Positions 8,713 through 16,557 of a stretch of DNA of 42,837 nucleotides are shown piece after piece (within the stretch, counting starts at the first letter, position 1; the number at the start of each line of letters is the position of its first letter). Origin of the DNA: Alphaproteobacteria bacterium (GTDB taxonomy: Bacteria > Pseudomonadota > Alphaproteobacteria > UBA2966). The notes under the pieces are model-generated. The model did not search any database and was not told the origin of the DNA. It saw nothing but the letters and a program-made list of their open reading frames with translations. The stretch covers positions 1 through 42,837 of the forward strand of contig JABILA010000001.1 in the NCBI GenBank assembly GCA_018654745.1. The letters are read 5' to 3'. A program made the translations under genes and the position numbers.

Positions 8713-8955
8713 TGATCGCTCCCATAAAAAACAGTCGCTGCAATCAAACTTTCAATTAGTTCATATATTGTAACAGGGTTGGGTAGGCCGGGTCACTCAC
8801 AATTCCAACCCATTGAATCGCGGATCTGGCTGATCATAGAGTTCGATGCGATGATTGGCATATGGATATTGGACGCTTGATAAGAAACTAGACATTATCC
8901 TGGTGTTCCACCAAGCTGATCACTCTCACACTATCAAGTGGAAGAGGACCACAAC

Positions 8956-9348
8956 ATGACGATGGAATGCCGGATCGATCCCGACCGAGGTGCCGTTTTG
9001 ATCCACGGATTCAACAAGCTCACAGACGAGGAAATGATTGAAGCGATCTCGAAACTTCGTCTTAATCCTGATCTAAAACCCGGCATGCCAACATTGTCAG
9101 ATATGACACAGGTCGAAGATTTGGCTATATCGCCTTACGGACTTGCGCAGATGGCGGAAGTAATGTTCTCAACCGACGAAGATCGGGGTGACGCAAAAGC
9201 AGCAATCGTCGTGAAAGCCAACAGTGACACAGCCAATATTTTCGCCGGGATGCTGGCTGGCATGTCCGAAAGGAACCGATTACGGCCTGAATTCAAGGTC
9301 TTTCATGATCTGGCAGAGGCTCGTGTTTGGCTTGAAATAGCGGCTTAA
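8956..9348 (+). CDS. SpoIIAA/STAS-SEC14-like small protein
   Basis: The 130-residue soluble protein begins with an alternating pattern (CRIDPDRGAVLIHG) and then helices with PDLKPGMPTLSDM, the layout of SpoIIAA-like (STAS/SEC14-type) proteins, in which a strand pair is followed by a helix and a short Asp-containing motif. The role is unknown; relatives are thought to bind lipids or act as regulatory modules. A GTG at 8938 is in frame, but AGAGGA lies seven bases before the ATG at 8956. It stands alone, divergent from the caspase gene. Confidence 0.55.
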   Translation: MTMECRIDPDRGAVLIHGFNKLTDEEMIEAISKLRLNPDLKPGMPTLSDMTQVEDLAISPYGLAQMAEVMFSTDEDRGDAKAAIVVKANSDTANIFAGMLAGMSERNRLRPEFKVFHDLAEARVWLEIAA

Positions 9349-9445
9349 GTGTATTCGTAGCCAATTACACTTCCCTGAGAATCGATACAAAAATCAACAT
9401 TGCCGTTCATTCGCGGCATTAAAGACATGTGAGTTCTACACAATT

Positions 9446-9874
9446 ATGATCAGAAAATATGACAAGCATGACATCGAAGTCGTTGTTTCCCTTTGGCGAA
9501 GTGCAAGCGAAATAGCGCACTCATTTTTGTCAAAAGACTTCCTCGATCAAGAGGACGATAACATGCGCAATATCTACCTGGCCTTTGCCGAGACCTGGGT
9601 GATCGAAGTTGACAGTTCCGTGGTCGGTTTCATCGCTCTTATTGAAAATGAAATTGGTGGTCTTTTTCTTGATCCTGATTTTCAGGGACAAGGCCTGGGT
9701 CGGGCTATGGTTGATAAAGCCGTTACCGAAAAAGGATCTCTCAAGGTAGAAGTCTTTAAGGAAAATGTAATTGGGCGTCGTTTCTATGACGCGTACGGAT
9801 TTCGCAAAACTGAAGAGCTCTTCCACGAAGCATCCGGTCAATCAATAGTGCGTATGACATTCAGCCCGACCTGA
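9446..9874 (+). CDS. GNAT-family N-acetyltransferase (YjaB-like)
   Basis: The 142-residue protein has the acetyl-CoA binding motif QGQGLGRAMVD (about residues 91-101), preceded by the strand GGLFLDPDF and followed by RRFYDAYGFRK, the C-terminal GNAT motif. The N-terminal IAHSFLSKDF stretch resembles E. coli YjaB. It transfers an acetyl group from acetyl-CoA to an unknown amine. No strong ribosome-binding site is seen before the ATG. Its neighbours give no hint of the substrate. Confidence 0.85.
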   Translation: MIRKYDKHDIEVVVSLWRSASEIAHSFLSKDFLDQEDDNMRNIYLAFAETWVIEVDSSVVGFIALIENEIGGLFLDPDFQGQGLGRAMVDKAVTEKGSLKVEVFKENVIGRRFYDAYGFRKTEELFHEASGQSIVRMTFSPT

Positions 9875-10020
9875 AAGAGACATTGATCCATTAGTCGTCG
9901 ATAGCCATGTACAAGCCAGAGGACAAGAACCAATATTCCCTTTATCTACGCCGGGCTGGATGTCATTGTTGCCCGGAAAACATGGAATAGCAGGATTGTT
10001 GTTTAACCCGGGGTTTTGAA

Positions 10021-10701
10021 ATGCGTATTGTGATCGCTGCCTGTATCTTGTTGATTTCAGTAATCAAAGTTACGCATGCTGATGTTATTCGGATCGCGGC
10101 CGCAGACGACCCGATTGCACGCGTTGTGGCGAGGATTGCGACCGAGGTTTATCGACAGGTTGGTCATGATGCCGAGGTCAACTATTTTCCCGCACTTCGA
10201 AGCGTCCAGAAAGTAAATGATGGAAGCTCCGATGCTGAGTTGATGCGTTCTGCAGGGTTCGAGGCCCGGTACCCCAATCTGGTCCGCGTGAAAGAGCCAA
10301 TTTTTACTGTCAGTGCTTCCGCAATCGTGCACGTAGACTCAAAAATCAACAAGCTCAGCTGGAACGATATGAAAGATTATCGGGTTGGTTATCCACTGGG
10401 GTACAAAATAATGGACTTTTGGCTGAAAGACTCAAATGCCATCAAAGTTTCAAATACAGAATTCATTCCGAGAATGGTTAAGAATGGTCGCCTGGATATC
10501 GGGATATTGATAACATCAACGGCCAAAAAAGCTGCGTCTGCCAACAGGGGAATCAAAGTGCTGGAGCCACCTATGGAAACTGTCGCGCTATACCACTACA
10601 TCCATTTTAAACGCCGTAGACTGGTTCCAAAAATTGAAGAAGTGCTCATTGAAATGAACAATAGTGGTTTGACTACAAAGCTGCTTTCCACTTCCAAGTA
10701 G
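10021..10701 (+). CDS. Periplasmic solute-binding-like protein (SBP_bac_3 type)
   Basis: The 226-residue protein begins with a signal peptide (about 1-20, cleavage after VTHA). It continues with IRIAAADDPIARV, a middle region with YPLGYKIMDFWL, and MVKNGRLDIGILI, the pattern of the two-lobed family 3 solute-binding proteins, here in a short form. No ABC permease or ATPase gene is adjacent, so it may be an orphan receptor or a sensor component rather than part of a transporter. The antiporter gene starts 37 bases downstream on the same strand, so the two may be co-transcribed. Confidence 0.65.
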   Translation: MRIVIAACILLISVIKVTHADVIRIAAADDPIARVVARIATEVYRQVGHDAEVNYFPALRSVQKVNDGSSDAELMRSAGFEARYPNLVRVKEPIFTVSASAIVHVDSKINKLSWNDMKDYRVGYPLGYKIMDFWLKDSNAIKVSNTEFIPRMVKNGRLDIGILITSTAKKAASANRGIKVLEPPMETVALYHYIHFKRRRLVPKIEEVLIEMNNSGLTTKLLSTSK

Positions 10702-10738
10702 TTTTCAGGTCCGCTCAGAGACCGTCAGGAACAACGAT

Positions 10739-12439
10739 TTGAATGAAACGGAAATTCTATACGACGTTCTGATTTTCCTGGTTGCTGCTGTTGTAGTGGT
10801 TCCGGTATTTCAACGCCTGCGAACAAGTCCTGTTTTAGGGTACCTCGCAGCTGGCATCATTATCGGGCCGCATGGCCTTGCCATCATAAGAGATTCTGAA
10901 AGCGCCCATACCCTGGCAGAGTTTGGAGTCGTATTTCTGCTCTTCATGATCGGGCTTGAGCTATCTTTGGAGCGTTTGCGCCAACTGGGCCGTTACGTTT
11001 TCGGACTAGGCGCATTACAAGTAACTATTACAGGATGCGCCATTGGTGGTGTTGCGTTGGCATTCGGCATGCCAAAGGAAGCGGCCATCGTTATTGGCGG
11101 TGGCTTGGCACTGTCATCCACGGCGTTTGTTCTTCAACTTCTGGCAGAGCGGGATGAGAAAGCGACCTCATACGGACAGGTATCATTTGCCGTTCTGCTA
11201 TTTCAGGACCTGGCCATTGTGCCTCTTCTCATTATGGTTTCCATGCTCGGTGAAACAGAGGGAAGCTTTATTGTTTCCATGAGTTTTGCAATCCTGAAAG
11301 CGGTGTTGGCCCTGGCCCTGGTCGTCGGTCTTGGTCGGCTGATCTTGCGACCTGTCTACCGGTTTATCGCCGAGACACGAAGTTCGGAGCTTTTTATCGC
11401 GACAACTTTGCTCGTCGTTCTTGGCGTTGGCTGGTTGATGTCTCTTGTTGGCATCTCAATGGTATTGGGCGCTTTTCTATCTGGTTTGCTGCTGTCGGAA
11501 ACCGAATACAAGCATCAGGTTGAATCTGACATTCGTCCCTTTCGAGGTATTCTGCTCGGCTTGTTCTTCATTACTGTTGGCATGTCCATCCACATCACGC
11601 TGATTTGGGAAGAACTGACAATTGTAACAATTCTGGTATTTGGGCTTATGGTTGGCAAAAGCTTTATCACTGCGGCTCTATGTAAAATGTTTGGCGTGTC
11701 GACAACCGATTCTGTGCGGGCTGGATTGCTTCTTTCGCAAGGTGGAGAATTCGGGTTCGTGCTCTTTCTGGCCGCCAACGCATTGGGGTTGCTCGATATT
11801 GAAACCACGCAAATCCTTCTCGCCAGCGTGACACTGACAATGGTCGTAACCCCTTTGATGGCTTTTGTTGGCGGAAAATATTCAGAATTCCAGTCAGGAA
11901 GTTCTGAGGTTTCTGTTGCCAGTGCCAACGAGATTGCGGATGACCTGAGCGACCACGTTTTGATCGCCGGATATGGTCGCGTCGGTCAGACAGTAGCAAA
12001 AATTCTTTCCGCTGGCGGCATCACCTATGTCGCCCTTGATATGGATGCAGGCCGGGTTGCAGCATGTCATACCAAAGGAATGCCCTGTTTCTTTGGTGAT
12101 GCAAGTCAGATTGAAATATTGAAATCAGCGGGTGCCAGCCGTGCCAGGGGCATGGTTGTCACAATTGATCAACCAGCCAGTGCAGACAATATTGTTGGGG
12201 CCCTCCATGAGTTTGCGCCCGATCTACCAATTTTCGTGAGGGCGCGAGATCTGCTTCATGGTCGTCGAATGGAAACAAGGGGCGCAACCCAGGCCGTCCC
12301 GGAAACTCTCGAAGCAAGCCTTCAATTAGGTGCAATCGCGATGACTTCAATTGGCATCAGCTCCGACGAAGTTATCAGCATCGTACAGGAATTCCGCGAA
12401 GACGATTATGCTGCGCTGAGTGACACGATCAACAGCTGA
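10739..12439 (+). CDS. Kef-type monovalent cation:proton antiporter (CPA2)
   Basis: The 566-residue inner-membrane protein has a Na+/H+-exchanger domain with about 12 helices (residues 5-385), then a cytoplasmic RCK/TrkA-N Rossmann domain (about 402-515, with HVLIAGYGRVGQT) that binds nucleotide and gates transport. It probably exchanges K+ for H+. The KefF/KefG ancillary oxidoreductases are not beside it, and no clear TrkA-C domain follows. The start is TTG at 10739, since no ATG lies near the conserved N-terminus; CAGGA is eight bases upstream. Confidence 0.88.
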   Translation: MNETEILYDVLIFLVAAVVVVPVFQRLRTSPVLGYLAAGIIIGPHGLAIIRDSESAHTLAEFGVVFLLFMIGLELSLERLRQLGRYVFGLGALQVTITGCAIGGVALAFGMPKEAAIVIGGGLALSSTAFVLQLLAERDEKATSYGQVSFAVLLFQDLAIVPLLIMVSMLGETEGSFIVSMSFAILKAVLALALVVGLGRLILRPVYRFIAETRSSELFIATTLLVVLGVGWLMSLVGISMVLGAFLSGLLLSETEYKHQVESDIRPFRGILLGLFFITVGMSIHITLIWEELTIVTILVFGLMVGKSFITAALCKMFGVSTTDSVRAGLLLSQGGEFGFVLFLAANALGLLDIETTQILLASVTLTMVVTPLMAFVGGKYSEFQSGSSEVSVASANEIADDLSDHVLIAGYGRVGQTVAKILSAGGITYVALDMDAGRVAACHTKGMPCFFGDASQIEILKSAGASRARGMVVTIDQPASADNIVGALHEFAPDLPIFVRARDLLHGRRMETRGATQAVPETLEASLQLGAIAMTSIGISSDEVISIVQEFREDDYAALSDTINS

Positions 12440-12477
12440 TATGGTGCGTCGAGTCCCAAGCCAGCGTTTTGTCGAGC

Positions 12478-13029
12478 TCAAAAAGCTGGCGCAACACCGA
12501 ACAGGAATTCGTGCCCCCAGAGGATTGCAGCAAACAGCACAAGACCGATAACCACGGCTTTGACATCCTGACTAACATTCGCTGTTTCATAGGCTGGGAG
12601 CTTGCCCCGACGATTAGCCGAGACTATGGCGATGAGAGAATAAAGAACAAAGGATCCAAACAGATAAAGCGAAGCCTGATCACCATTGTTGGTCAAATGC
12701 ACAATGCCCCAAAGCACCATCCCTACCAACATGGGGTGTCTGGTTTTCAGGCGAATGTGGCCCTTGAATTCAGCTGCTACCCATAAAATACAAACAACGG
12801 GCATGACCGTCAGTGCCAGGTGACTGGCCCAGGTCGGTGTTGGCCAAAGCTCAACATATGCCATGTTACTATAGCCCATGGCAATCAGAACCAGCCCGGC
12901 CAGGGACAACAATGCATACATTCCCTTGTAGGGTTTCTCCCCGAATCGACCAATCAGGTTATCTCGCACATTGGGAGCAGACGGCATGATGTGAAGTCCG
13001 AAAAACAAGGCAAGTCCCAACCAGATCAT
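12478..13029 (-). CDS. NnrU-family membrane protein
   Basis: This 183-residue, roughly five- to six-helix inner-membrane protein begins LGLALFFGLHIMPSAPNVRD and contains TRHPMLVGMVLWGIVHL, both typical of NnrU. The family is related to isoprenylcysteine methyltransferase-like proteins and, in other alphaproteobacteria, was named from a nitrite/nitric-oxide reductase locus. No denitrification gene is in this window, so a link to that process cannot be assumed. Its ATG overlaps the stop of the TetR gene (13026-13029), so the two are translationally coupled and share the TetR promoter. Confidence 0.85.
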   Translation of the reverse strand: MIWLGLALFFGLHIMPSAPNVRDNLIGRFGEKPYKGMYALLSLAGLVLIAMGYSNMAYVELWPTPTWASHLALTVMPVVCILWVAAEFKGHIRLKTRHPMLVGMVLWGIVHLTNNGDQASLYLFGSFVLYSLIAIVSANRRGKLPAYETANVSQDVKAVVIGLVLFAAILWGHEFLFGVAPAF

Positions 13030-13643
13030 TTTGATATTCCTTTTGATATTTCGGCTCCGGCTGCCACAAAAGTATTGTACGCCAGGATTTTCATGGTTTT
13101 GATATATTTTTTCTGGGTCCAGCCGCTTTGGTGGATAAGCTGCTCCCAGTTACGAACGGAAAGCATGGCCCACAGCAGATCAGTGGCATCATTGATTGAA
13201 TATGCCGGTGACAGGGTTTTATCTTTTTTCAAGGCTTTGATGGCCGCCTCGCAACCTTCCCGAACATCCTGCATGCGCTGGTTCCAGGCTTTGGCAGCCT
13301 CGTCGTCGGTTTCCATCATGGCCATCATCGCCCTGCCAGGGCCGTAGACTGCTGGAATATAGCCCCCCCATGCATCCACAAAAGCTTCAAGACGTTCAAT
13401 GCCGGTCTTGGCCTTGCGGCTCGGCTCAAGCCGTTTGTCAGACTCCGACAACTCGTCCAGATAGAAAGTAGTTTCCACCAGTAATTCCGCGCGCGTGGCA
13501 AAATGAAGATAAAGGGCCTGGCGGGAAATACCGGCTCGTTTGGCGATATCACCCATGCGAATTTCACCCCCCTCACCTGCTTCCAGAAGCTCCAGCGTGG
13601 CTTGAAGGATTTTTGATCGCGTTTGCATGTTTTTGCTTGACAT
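13026..13643 (-). CDS. TetR-family transcriptional regulator
   Basis: The 205-residue protein has an N-terminal helix-turn-helix (about 9-55, MGDIAKRAGISRQALYLHFATRAEL) and a divergent helical ligand domain. It is the first gene of a two-gene operon with the NnrU-family gene and is divergent from an NAD(P)-binding protein. Three TTGACAnnnTGTCAA-like sites lie in the shared promoter region, one covering its own start codon, so autorepression and control of the divergent gene are likely. The ligand is unknown. Confidence 0.9.
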   Translation of the reverse strand: MSSKNMQTRSKILQATLELLEAGEGGEIRMGDIAKRAGISRQALYLHFATRAELLVETTFYLDELSESDKRLEPSRKAKTGIERLEAFVDAWGGYIPAVYGPGRAMMAMMETDDEAAKAWNQRMQDVREGCEAAIKALKKDKTLSPAYSINDATDLLWAMLSVRNWEQLIHQSGWTQKKYIKTMKILAYNTFVAAGAEISKGISK

Positions 13644-13651
13644 GCTGTAAA
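13637..13651. promoter_or_regulatory. TetR operator copy 1 (imperfect), over the regulator start codon
   Basis: TTGACATGCTGTAAA matches the TTGACAnnnTGTCAA pattern of the two neighbouring sites except for one base of the right arm. It covers the start codon of the regulator (13641-13643), so binding could block transcription of that gene directly. Confidence 0.5.
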
Positions 13652-13662
13652 GTAATTCATAC

Positions 13663-13692
13663 TTGACAGCATGTCAATTGACAAAGTGTCAA
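13663..13692. promoter_or_regulatory. Two abutting TetR operators
   Basis: Two perfect 15-base palindromes, TTGACAGCATGTCAA (13663-13677) and TTGACAAAGTGTCAA (13678-13692), lie side by side between the divergent regulator and NAD(P)-binding genes. The pattern and location suit a TetR-family dimer pair; TTGACA elements inside them may double as -35 boxes. Confidence 0.7.
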
Positions 13693-13711
13693 GATACCCA
13701 GGAGATATCTA

Positions 13712-14341
13712 ATGAAACTCGCGATATTTGGTTCCACAGGAAAGGTCGGCCGCCAGGTCATGGCTCAGGCGGCGGAAAAAGGTCACGATGTGACGGCCCA
13801 TGCCCGTAGCCCGGAAAAACTGGAACACCTGCATGCAAACGTTGTCGTCGCGAAGGGCGATGTGCTGGATTACGACTCTGTCCTGAAGACCGTTCAGGGC
13901 CAGGATGCGGTGGTCTGCGCATTGGGAATGCCGCTCCTGAACAAGGATGGTCTGCGCACAAATGGCACCCGTAACATTATCAGGGCCATGGAGGACACCG
14001 GTGCAAAGCGACTGATTTGCCTGTCCGGTCTTGGTGCTGGCGACAGCTTTCAAAAACTGCCCCCGTTTTATCGGTATTTTGTCTTTCCTGTGATTTTGCG
14101 TCATGTATTTGCTGACCACGAAACCCAGGAAGCCCTGGTCAGGAACAGCAGGCTGGACTGGACCATCGCCCGCCCAGGAAATTTCAGGGATGGTGACTTG
14201 ACGGGCACTTATCAACACGGGTTTTCCGATATCGACAAATCATTGAAACTAAAAATCAGTTACGCCGACGTCGCCGACTTCATGCTCAAGCAGCTTGGCG
14301 ATGACACCTATTTACACCAGGCCCCGGGTTTGTCTTACTGA
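13712..14341 (+). CDS. NAD(P)-binding atypical short-chain dehydrogenase (NmrA/YwnB-like)
   Basis: The 209-residue Rossmann protein begins MKLAIFGSTGKVGRQ (dinucleotide-binding GxxGxxG) and has DVLDYDSV and RLICLSGLG strands. It contains TIARPGNF in place of a canonical YxxxK catalytic pair, as in atypical SDRs related to NmrA and flavin-reductase-like proteins. These act as NAD(P)H-dependent reductases or redox sensors. GGAG precedes the ATG by eight bases. The promoter holds two perfect TetR operators, so expression is expected to be induced together with the TetR-NnrU operon, suggesting one response to a toxic or reactive compound. Confidence 0.82.
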   Translation: MKLAIFGSTGKVGRQVMAQAAEKGHDVTAHARSPEKLEHLHANVVVAKGDVLDYDSVLKTVQGQDAVVCALGMPLLNKDGLRTNGTRNIIRAMEDTGAKRLICLSGLGAGDSFQKLPPFYRYFVFPVILRHVFADHETQEALVRNSRLDWTIARPGNFRDGDLTGTYQHGFSDIDKSLKLKISYADVADFMLKQLGDDTYLHQAPGLSY

Positions 14342-14376
14342 TGCCAGCAAAAATCATCGGTATCGCCGCTGAAACA

Positions 14377-15570
14377 TCAAGCTTCCTCGGACCTGTCCAC
14401 CCAGAGCACATAGAGCGCAGCGATCAACCCCATCAGCGATGAGAAAAGCATCGTGCCCAGAAGTGGATAAATTCCGTTTTGTTCGGTTACGAGAATACCC
14501 GTGATCGAAGCCATCACCGCACCACCGCCAACTGTCAACGCACCTGACAACCCGGAGGCGCTTCCGGCCAACCTGGGCCGCACTGACATCGCACCCGCGC
14601 TGCTGCTCGGCATGGTTAAACCATTGCCGATACCAACAAACATGCACGCCCCAAAAAGTGAGAACACATGAACAACGCCAGTCAGAAACAGCCCTAACCC
14701 GAGCACGAGCCCAACGCAGGCGACAATTCGACCCATAATCATCATAGTGGTTAGCTGGTAGTACCTTGCAAAGCGACCGGACAGGAAACTACCCAACAGA
14801 AACCCTGCTGTGATCGTCCCAATGTAGAAACCAAGTGAGGTCGCCGACATTCCGAATACGGTTTTTGCGACGAGTGGCACGCCACCCAGAAAGGCGTAAA
14901 ACGCCCCCGCTGAAAATGCCATGCACAGGGCATATCCCCAAAACCGGCGTGATCGGAAAAGCTCCGGATAGTCCTTGAACTGTTTGGCGAACGTCTCTGA
15001 CGGGTTTTTGTTCGTCTCTCCAAGATCAATCCAACAGAGGCTGAGGAGCACAACGCCCAGGCCAAAAAAGACAATAAAACTTGCACGCCAGCCAAACAGC
15101 TCATCCAGTACGCCACCTAACATCGGTCCCAGCATCGGCGCCACCGCCCATGCCATTGCGAGGTAACCCAATTTGCTCGCTGCCTCCCTGGCAGGCAACA
15201 TGTCCCGCACAACCGCATTGGATAGAACTGAGCCAGAAACAATCGCGCCTTGTAGCAACCTGAAAAACAGGAATGTCGAAATATCCTCTGCCAGTAGACA
15301 GCCCATAGATGCCAGAATGAATATGATCAATCCCGCGATAATTATTGGTCGTCGCCCAAGCCGGTCCGACAACGGGCCAATGATCAACAGCAATACGGCT
15401 GTCATGCCGGCATAACCCGCAATTGCCAAATTCACGACTGCGTAATCGGTTTGAAACTCCTCCGCCATGTTCGATAGGGAGGTAACAAAAAAATTGAGCG
15501 ACGCCACTGAAAGTGCAGAGAGCAAAATCAGCGTGAAAAATTTTGGCGGTGTGGTTGCAGAATAAAACAT
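14377..15570 (-). CDS. MFS drug-resistance-type exporter (Bcr/CflA-like)
   Basis: The 397-residue, 12-helix inner-membrane protein has the MFS motif GPLSDRLGRRP between helices 2 and 3, and RLLQGAIVSGSVLSNAVVRDM and PMLGPMLGG, as in the Bcr/CflA proton-driven drug exporter branch. Substrates cannot be predicted; known relatives export bicyclomycin, chloramphenicol or sulfonamides. A short leader ORF and a strong intrinsic terminator lie on the same strand between 15720 and 15618, upstream of the ATG, suggesting expression by attenuation. AGG lies five bases before the ATG. Confidence 0.87.
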   Translation of the reverse strand: MFYSATTPPKFFTLILLSALSVASLNFFVTSLSNMAEEFQTDYAVVNLAIAGYAGMTAVLLLIIGPLSDRLGRRPIIIAGLIIFILASMGCLLAEDISTFLFFRLLQGAIVSGSVLSNAVVRDMLPAREAASKLGYLAMAWAVAPMLGPMLGGVLDELFGWRASFIVFFGLGVVLLSLCWIDLGETNKNPSETFAKQFKDYPELFRSRRFWGYALCMAFSAGAFYAFLGGVPLVAKTVFGMSATSLGFYIGTITAGFLLGSFLSGRFARYYQLTTMMIMGRIVACVGLVLGLGLFLTGVVHVFSLFGACMFVGIGNGLTMPSSSAGAMSVRPRLAGSASGLSGALTVGGGAVMASITGILVTEQNGIYPLLGTMLFSSLMGLIAALYVLWVDRSEEA

Positions 15571-15617
15571 GTAACCTAATCAACTCAAATATTCGCAGAT
15601 GCACTATGCATGAACGC

Positions 15618-15647
15618 AAAAAAAAAGCCCCCGAACTTGTCAGGGGC
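15618..15647 (-). terminator. Intrinsic terminator in the MFS exporter leader (attenuator)
   Basis: On the minus strand GCCCC and GGGGC arms form a stem closed by TGACAAGTTC-type loop sequence and are followed by nine T residues. No minus-strand gene ends here; the only minus-strand ORF upstream is a 15-codon leader, and the exporter starts 47 bases further on. The terminator is therefore best read as a leader attenuator. Confidence 0.75.
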
Positions 15648-15672
15648 GCACAGGACAACGGATTGGTACCCG

Positions 15673-15720
15673 CTACCGGCCCAGGCACCCTTCTACCACG
15701 ACATCGACTTGCAGTTTCAT
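15673..15720 (-). CDS. Candidate 15-residue leader peptide of the MFS exporter
   Basis: The ORF encodes MKLQVDVVVEGCLGR and ends with TAG. AAGGA lies eight bases before its ATG, a better ribosome-binding site than most genes here have. Its stop is 25 bases before the terminator stem. A translated short ORF followed by an intrinsic terminator and then a drug-type exporter is the layout of ribosome-mediated attenuation, where a stalled ribosome changes the fold and lets transcription continue. Just after the stop, GGTGCC and GGTACC can pair, and TTGTC can pair with GACAA in the terminator loop, giving possible alternative folds. That the peptide is made is inference. Confidence 0.45.
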   Translation of the reverse strand: MKLQVDVVVEGCLGR

Positions 15721-15798
15721 TACAAAAATCCTTCGATATATCAATTCGACGGTAATTGTGATCTCATTTGGCGTCAACGACTATGTTGGTATTTGCTC

Positions 15799-15814
15799 TG
15801 TGATCTTTTTCACA
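15799..15814. promoter_or_regulatory. Perfect CRP-consensus site
   Basis: TGTGATCTTTTTCACA contains TGTGA, six bases, and TCACA, the exact CRP consensus. It lies 20 bases before the GST start and about 80 bases upstream of the exporter leader ORF on the other strand. Several adenylate cyclases are encoded in the window, so cAMP-CRP control is plausible. Confidence 0.5.
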
Positions 15815-15833
15815 AACAGGATTAAAAACACAA

Positions 15834-16550
15834 ATGACTCAACTTCACTACTTTAAAGGTCGGGGCCGGGCGGAAACAACCCGATGGATGTTGGCGATAA
15901 ACCAGATCAATTTTGAAAATGTGGCGATCGAAACGCCGGAAGCATTGGCCGCATTGCGGGCGACGGGCAAGCTGCCTTTCGATCAAATGCCGCTGCTGGA
16001 AATCGATGGACTTTGCCTAAGCCAATCCAGCGCGATGATCCGATACCTGGCGCGCCGTGGCGGTTATTATGGTGAGACCGACAACGACGCTGTGTGGTGC
16101 GATATGATTGCAGGTACCGTCGCCGATTTTGCTGAAACTGCCTTGCAGGCCGCGTTCCAGGCGACAACCGAAGCCGCTGTGGAACCCCTTAAGGCCCGGT
16201 TTGAGAAATTTGGCCCGAAGTTCGAAGCACGCCTGGCAGAGAACGGAACAGGGTTTTGCGTTGGCGCGCGCCTGACGTTCGCCGATGTTGTCCTTGCGGA
16301 GGCTCTGACCGGGTATCTCGAATGGGTGCCAGACCTTCTTGTGGACACACCTTTATTAGCTGCGTTGCATAGGCAAGTTCTGGACCAGCCAGGAATTGCC
16401 GCATACCTTAATTCTGCGCAACGTTATCCGATGGCGGGAGAAACTTATGTGATCGATGTCGCCAGGGTCCTGCAACGCGTACTGCCAGCTCATTTCCCGG
16501 ATCAAAACAGATTTGTTCCAATCGGGCCTTTAGGAGAGGTTGGCTATTGA
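15834..16550 (+). CDS. Glutathione S-transferase family protein
   Basis: The 238-residue protein has a thioredoxin-like N-terminal domain with Tyr6 (LHYFKGRGRAE) in the position of the catalytic tyrosine of alpha/mu/sigma-type GSTs, the cis-proline QMPLLEIDG, and the glutathione-binding QSSAMIRYLAR. An all-helical C-terminal domain with LTFADVVLAEAL follows. It conjugates glutathione to electrophiles or acts as an isomerase in the cytoplasm. It is divergent from the exporter leader and shares its promoter region, which suggests a detoxification pair. The ribosome-binding site is weak (AGGA about 11 bases away). Confidence 0.85.
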   Translation: MTQLHYFKGRGRAETTRWMLAINQINFENVAIETPEALAALRATGKLPFDQMPLLEIDGLCLSQSSAMIRYLARRGGYYGETDNDAVWCDMIAGTVADFAETALQAAFQATTEAAVEPLKARFEKFGPKFEARLAENGTGFCVGARLTFADVVLAEALTGYLEWVPDLLVDTPLLAALHRQVLDQPGIAAYLNSAQRYPMAGETYVIDVARVLQRVLPAHFPDQNRFVPIGPLGEVGY

Positions 16551-16557
16551 TTCTTGA

